From contig CASTMW010000070.1 in assembly GCA_949450265.1 (NCBI GenBank), positions 1 to 8,298 of the forward strand: a DNA stretch of 8,298 bases, read 5' to 3'. Under the pieces are notes generated by a model. That model was not told where the DNA came from. It did not search any database and worked only from the letters and a program-made list of their open reading frames with translations. The translations under genes and the position numbers were made by a program. This document shows, one piece after another, positions 5,614-8,298 of the stretch. Source of the stretch: an uncultured Eggerthellaceae bacterium. Its GTDB lineage: Bacteria > Actinomycetota > Coriobacteriia > Coriobacteriales > Eggerthellaceae. Every line of letters starts with the position of its first letter. Position 1 is the stretch's first letter.

Positions 5614-6519
5614 ATGATGCAAGGTCAGGAGAGGATGGCGATAGGGATCCTCTACGAGTCCGATGAGTGGTCGGACCATAAGCTCGCATCAGAGCTGGCC
5701 CGTGCGGTAGAGCCTGCCAACGTTGAGGTGGTCATGATCGACATGGAACGCGATGACTGCATCGAGCGGGCGCTCGCCTGCACCGTTGTGATCAGCCGCG
5801 TGTTCGCGAGCGCTGCCTTCCGCGGCCATGAGGCCTCCCTTGCCCATATGGACGAGCTGATGGCCGCTCTTGCCGATACCGATACCGACACCGACATCGT
5901 CCTGCTCAATCCACCGTGCGCGCATCGCTACGAGATCGACAAGGTGGCGGCCGCTGCTGCGCTGGCGCAAGCGGGCATCGTGGTGCCGCGCCTCTATGCG
6001 CAAGGAACGCCTGCGGTCCTTACGGATGTGCGCATGCCGTTCCCGTGCATCATCAAGCCGCTCTGCGGCGGCCGGACCACCTGCACGGCCCTCGTGCAGG
6101 ATGCGCAGCAAACGACAGCGTTCTTGAAGACAGCGCCCGATGTCGTGTTCCTCGTTCAGGAATACATCGAGCCCGTGCGCGGGTTCATCACGCGCATCGA
6201 GATCGTGGATGGAGCGGTGGTGTTGGCGGTGAAGCGCAGCATCGCAGAGAACGGCCTGTCAGCCTATCGGTTCGGCAGTACGTATGAGGCCTACAAGGAT
6301 CTCCCCGATGCTCTTCGCCGCGACGCTGAACGTGCCGCCCATGCGCTCGGATTCGTCTTCGGCAGCTTCGATGTCATCGAAGGGCCGGACGGACCTGTCT
6401 TCATCGATGCGAACAGCGTGTCGAACGTCTCTGAGGACTGCACGGAGCTGTTCGGCATGGATCTGATGCAACGCTATGCGCAGGCTATCACAGCGCGCGT
6501 GGAGCAGGGAAGGATATGA
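5614..6519 (+). CDS. ATP-grasp domain protein, RimK-like carboxylate-amine ligase of unknown substrate
   Basis: This protein of about 301 residues has the ATP-grasp layout of enzymes that join a carboxylate to an amine through an acyl-phosphate. Visible landmarks: an N-terminal strand AIGILYES (9-16), YEIDK (106-110), the ATP-lysine strand PCIIKPLCGG (144-153), the adenine-contact strand LVQEYIEP (180-187), RIEIVDG (194-200), KRS (207-209) and the metal-binding end GSFDVIEG...FIDANSVSN (250-271). The usual metal-binding E-x-N appears here as D265-x-N267, and the common PG after it is replaced by VS. Four ATGs (5608, 5614, 5617, 5635) share the frame. GGAAGG at 5602-5607 suits 5614 or 5617 best; 5635 begins right at the first strand and is also possible. 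It is first in the operon and its stop overlaps an upstream ATG of the next gene. The partner genes suggest an amino acid or peptide-like substrate, but none can be named. Confidence 0.78.
   Translation: MMQGQERMAIGILYESDEWSDHKLASELARAVEPANVEVVMIDMERDDCIERALACTVVISRVFASAAFRGHEASLAHMDELMAALADTDTDTDIVLLNPPCAHRYEIDKVAAAAALAQAGIVVPRLYAQGTPAVLTDVRMPFPCIIKPLCGGRTTCTALVQDAQQTTAFLKTAPDVVFLVQEYIEPVRGFITRIEIVDGAVVLAVKRSIAENGLSAYRFGSTYEAYKDLPDALRRDAERAAHALGFVFGSFDVIEGPDGPVFIDANSVSNVSEDCTELFGMDLMQRYAQAITARVEQGRI
5875..5898 (+). repeat. Tandem hexamer GAYAYC x4 inside the ATP-grasp gene
   Basis: Four in-frame hexamers run in a row: GATACC, GATACC, GACACC, GACATC. They encode D-T-D-T-D-T-D-I between two predicted secondary-structure elements, in a surface position. 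Copy-number change would stay in frame. Confidence 0.6.
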
Positions 6520-6540
6520 CCGAAGCCTGTCAGGGAGGAA

Positions 6541-6551
6541 AGGAGAGGGAG
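6541..6551 (+). promoter_or_regulatory. Purine-rich ribosome-binding site fixing the start of the flavin/ferredoxin gene
   Basis: AGGAG at 6541-6545 lies six bases before the ATG at 6552, and a second GGGAGGA lies just upstream (6533-6539). An in-frame ATG at 6516 overlaps the ATP-grasp stop, but its GGAAGG leaves only 2 bases of spacing, so 6552 is preferred. Confidence 0.65.
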
Positions 6552-7220
6552 ATGCTCTCGATCGAGGATGTATATGGGCTCTTCGAAGAGATAGGGTGCT
6601 GCAGCTTCTCTACGTTGGACGGGAAGGGCGGCGTGGATGCGCGCATCGCTCATTTCTTTGCCTACGACGATGCAGGCCTCTATCTGCGCACGATGAGCGG
6701 CAAGCCGTTCCATCGTCAGATGGTGGAGGGCGGCCATCTGGCGGTCTGCGGCGAGAAGACGGAGGGTCCGTGCGTATGGGATGAGGACAACATGCCGCAT
6801 TTCCAGCCGGGCTATATGGTGCGTGTGAGCGGCCAGGTGCGCGAACTAAGCCCTGAAGAGGTGGCCGACCATGCGGCGCGCGACCCGCGCTTCGCGGTGG
6901 CGGTCTACGATACGAACAAGTATCCAGAGACCGTGGTGCTGGTGCTCGAACGCGCATGGGGCGAGCTATACCGGTATGATTTCAACCTGGTGCATATGGA
7001 CCACAAGATATTGCGCGAGCGGTTCAGCTGGGGTGGCGCGACCTTCGAAGAGCCAGGCTTTCGCATCACCGACGCGTGCATCGGATGCGGTGTCTGCGCG
7101 CAGGCCTGCACGCATCGCGCCATCGTGGAGGGACGCCCGTATCGCATCCGGGGAGCGTGGTGCGACGAATGCGGCAACTGCCACAACGTCTGCCCGGTGG
7201 GCGCCGTGGTGGAGAAATAG
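6552..7220 (+). CDS. FMN-binding split-barrel (pyridoxamine 5'-phosphate oxidase-like) protein fused to 2[4Fe-4S] ferredoxin
   Basis: This 222-residue two-domain redox protein is cytoplasmic, with no signal peptide or membrane segment. Residues 1-145 resemble the small split-barrel flavoproteins of the PNPOx superfamily: an opening helix IEDVYGLFEEIG, then CSFSTLDGKGGVDARIAHFFAYDD, LYLRTMSGKPFHRQM, LAVCGEK, and MVRVSGQVREL. Residues 172-222 are a bacterial-type ferredoxin with two canonical clusters. The first uses C176, C179, C182 and C186 (CIGCGVCAQAC); the second uses C204, C207, C210 and C214 followed by Pro (CDECGNCHNVCP). All eight cysteines are present. The flavin could exchange electrons with the clusters. 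The substrate is unknown, and FMN versus another flavin (or F420) cannot be settled by eye. It is second in the operon, after the ATP-grasp gene and 16 bases before the MarR gene. Confidence 0.83.
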   Translation: MLSIEDVYGLFEEIGCCSFSTLDGKGGVDARIAHFFAYDDAGLYLRTMSGKPFHRQMVEGGHLAVCGEKTEGPCVWDEDNMPHFQPGYMVRVSGQVRELSPEEVADHAARDPRFAVAVYDTNKYPETVVLVLERAWGELYRYDFNLVHMDHKILRERFSWGGATFEEPGFRITDACIGCGVCAQACTHRAIVEGRPYRIRGAWCDECGNCHNVCPVGAVVEK

Positions 7221-7236
7221 CGATCGGAGGACGAGC

Positions 7237-7731
7237 ATGCGAACGGACCATGCGCTTGAAGAGGAAGCGTTTCGCGATCCGGCGAGCTTCGTGAATTGCC
7301 TGGCGCAGACGCTTTCGGCGGCGAATCGCTATCTTGTGCAGCTGCTGCATCGGGCGGGACTTGCCCATCTGGTGCCCTCCCACGGGGATATCCTTGTGTG
7401 CCTGTTCGCGGGCGAGCCGATCACGATGCAGGAATTGGCAGAGCGCATCCATCGCGATCCTTCGACGGTCACGGCGCTGGTGCGGAAGCTGGCGGATGCG
7501 GGATACGTGAGCACGCAGAAGAGCGCCCATGACCGCCGCCGGATTGAGGTGAGCCTGACCGATGAGGGTCGGGCGCTACGATGCAGCTTCGAGTGCATAT
7601 CGAAGGAGCTGCTCAAGGTGCAGATGAAGGGCATCACGAAGGATGAATTGACAGCGACAGGCGCGCTGCTCTTGCGGATCAGGGATAATTTCGCGGATGC
7701 GTGCCAGAAGGAAGAAGAGGTGGCATCATGA
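7237..7731 (+). CDS. MarR-family transcriptional regulator
   Basis: This 164-residue winged-helix repressor probably controls its own operon. The ATG at 7237 has GGAGG (7226-7230) six bases upstream; the frame is open much earlier but overlaps the preceding gene. A helical dimerisation N-terminus (about 15-45) leads into the DNA-binding domain: ITMQELAERIHRDPSTVTALVRKLADAGYV (62-91), with the recognition helix near 75-87, then the wing with the family hallmark DRRRIEVSLTDEG (99-111). The C-terminal helices (115-158) complete the dimer interface. MarR proteins usually release DNA when a small ligand, often aromatic or phenolic, or an oxidant binds. The two palindromes at 5547 and 5577 are its likely targets. 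Cys21, Cys55, Cys119 and Cys156 are present, but the sequence does not show that it is a thiol sensor. Its stop overlaps the next start (ATGA). Confidence 0.88.
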   Translation: MRTDHALEEEAFRDPASFVNCLAQTLSAANRYLVQLLHRAGLAHLVPSHGDILVCLFAGEPITMQELAERIHRDPSTVTALVRKLADAGYVSTQKSAHDRRRIEVSLTDEGRALRCSFECISKELLKVQMKGITKDELTATGALLLRIRDNFADACQKEEEVAS

Positions 7732-8298
7732 TGAAGAGGATGGCGATGGCAGCTGCGGCGGTGGTGCTCGCAGCGGCGCTTGGTGGCTGCGCGGCGCCAA
7801 CGGACACAGCTGGCACGGAGGAGGGCAAGCCGGTCCTCACCGTGGCGATGGAGCTTGCGTATCCGCCCTTCGAAACGAAGGATGATGCGGGAGAACCGGC
7901 GGGCATCGCCGTGGATCTCATACAGGACTTCGCCGATCAGTACGGCTACGAGCTGGTGGTGGAGAACACGGCTTGGGACGGGCTGATCCCGTCGCTTCAG
8001 ACTGACAAGGCCGATTGCGTCATCAGCTCCATGACCATCACGCCCGAGCGCGAAGAGGTGGTCGACTTCAGCGACCCGTATGCCATGGCGCAGCTGGCCA
8101 TCCTGGCGAACGCTGATGCGGGCATCCAGCGCGCCGAGGACCTTGACCAGCCGGGCAAGGTGGTGGCGGTGAAGACGGGATCGACCGGTGATGTGTACGC
8201 CACGAAGAACCTGACGAACGCCGAGATCGTCCGCTTGGCCGACGAGAGCGCATGCGTGACCGAGGTCGTGCAGGGGAAAGCGGACGGATTCCTCTACG
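7728..8298 (+). CDS. Amino-acid-type ABC transporter substrate-binding lipoprotein (SBP_bac_3), 3' end missing
   Basis: This is the start (190 codons) of a periplasmic-type binding protein that runs off the right edge; the full length would be about 260-280. The ATG at 7728 overlaps the MarR stop as ATGA, with GAGG at 7717-7720; the ATG at 7731 in the same frame is the alternative. The signal peptide ends in LGGC with lipid-carrying Cys21. The ligand-binding pattern of polar amino acid or cystine receptors is clear: LTVAMELAYPPFE (37-49), GIAVDLIQDFA (59-69), WDGLIPSL (83-90), VISSMTITPEREEVVDFSDPY (98-118, with the carboxylate-binding Arg at 108) and VVAVKTGSTG (145-154). Permease and ATPase genes are expected to follow outside the window. 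Placement under the MarR-controlled promoter suggests it takes up the compound that the upstream enzymes process. The ligand cannot be assigned. Confidence 0.87.
   Translation, partial: MMKRMAMAAAAVVLAAALGGCAAPTDTAGTEEGKPVLTVAMELAYPPFETKDDAGEPAGIAVDLIQDFADQYGYELVVENTAWDGLIPSLQTDKADCVISSMTITPEREEVVDFSDPYAMAQLAILANADAGIQRAEDLDQPGKVVAVKTGSTGDVYATKNLTNAEIVRLADESACVTEVVQGKADGFLY

Overview
The window is a high-GC stretch of bacterial DNA with ten genes, all on the + strand, packed end to end. The Tat-type lipoprotein signal on the first binding protein, the GC-rich codon use, the ECF transporter component and the flavin/ferredoxin fusion would fit an anaerobic actinobacterium, perhaps a Coriobacteriia (Eggerthella relatives). 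That placement is an inference from style, not from a marker gene.

Region 1 (1-576): the C-terminal part of an energy-coupling-factor transmembrane protein (EcfT/CbiQ family), cut by the left edge. Region 2 (581-5486): a five-gene ABC importer of the nickel/peptide (NikABCDE/Opp) class. It is headed by an exact GTGTTAC-N13-GTAACAC inverted repeat 20 bp before the first start codon. That is the operator form known for one class of the nickel repressor NikR, so nickel is the likely substrate. The order is lipoprotein binding protein, permease B, permease C, ATPase D (with a histidine-rich N-terminus) and a compact ATPase E. Permease B lacks its normal first membrane segment and may be a damaged gene.

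Region 3 (5487-5607) is the only sizeable intergenic gap (121 bp). It carries a near-consensus sigma-70 promoter (TTGACA-N17-TAATAT) and two nearly identical 16-bp palindromes centred 30 bp apart. One fills the promoter spacer and the other lies just past the predicted transcription start.

Region 4 (5614-8298+): the operon driven from that promoter. It encodes an ATP-grasp ligase-like protein, an FMN-binding split-barrel protein fused to a 2[4Fe-4S] ferredoxin, a MarR-family repressor and an amino-acid-type (SBP_bac_3) binding lipoprotein that runs off the right edge. The MarR protein is the obvious candidate to bind the two palindromes, making this a self-regulated, ligand-inducible operon. 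The combination of an ATP-grasp enzyme, a flavin/Fe-S redox protein and a small-molecule uptake system is the least explained part of the window and the best candidate for an undescribed pathway.

No tRNA, rRNA, insertion sequence, CRISPR array or convincing rho-independent terminator was seen.
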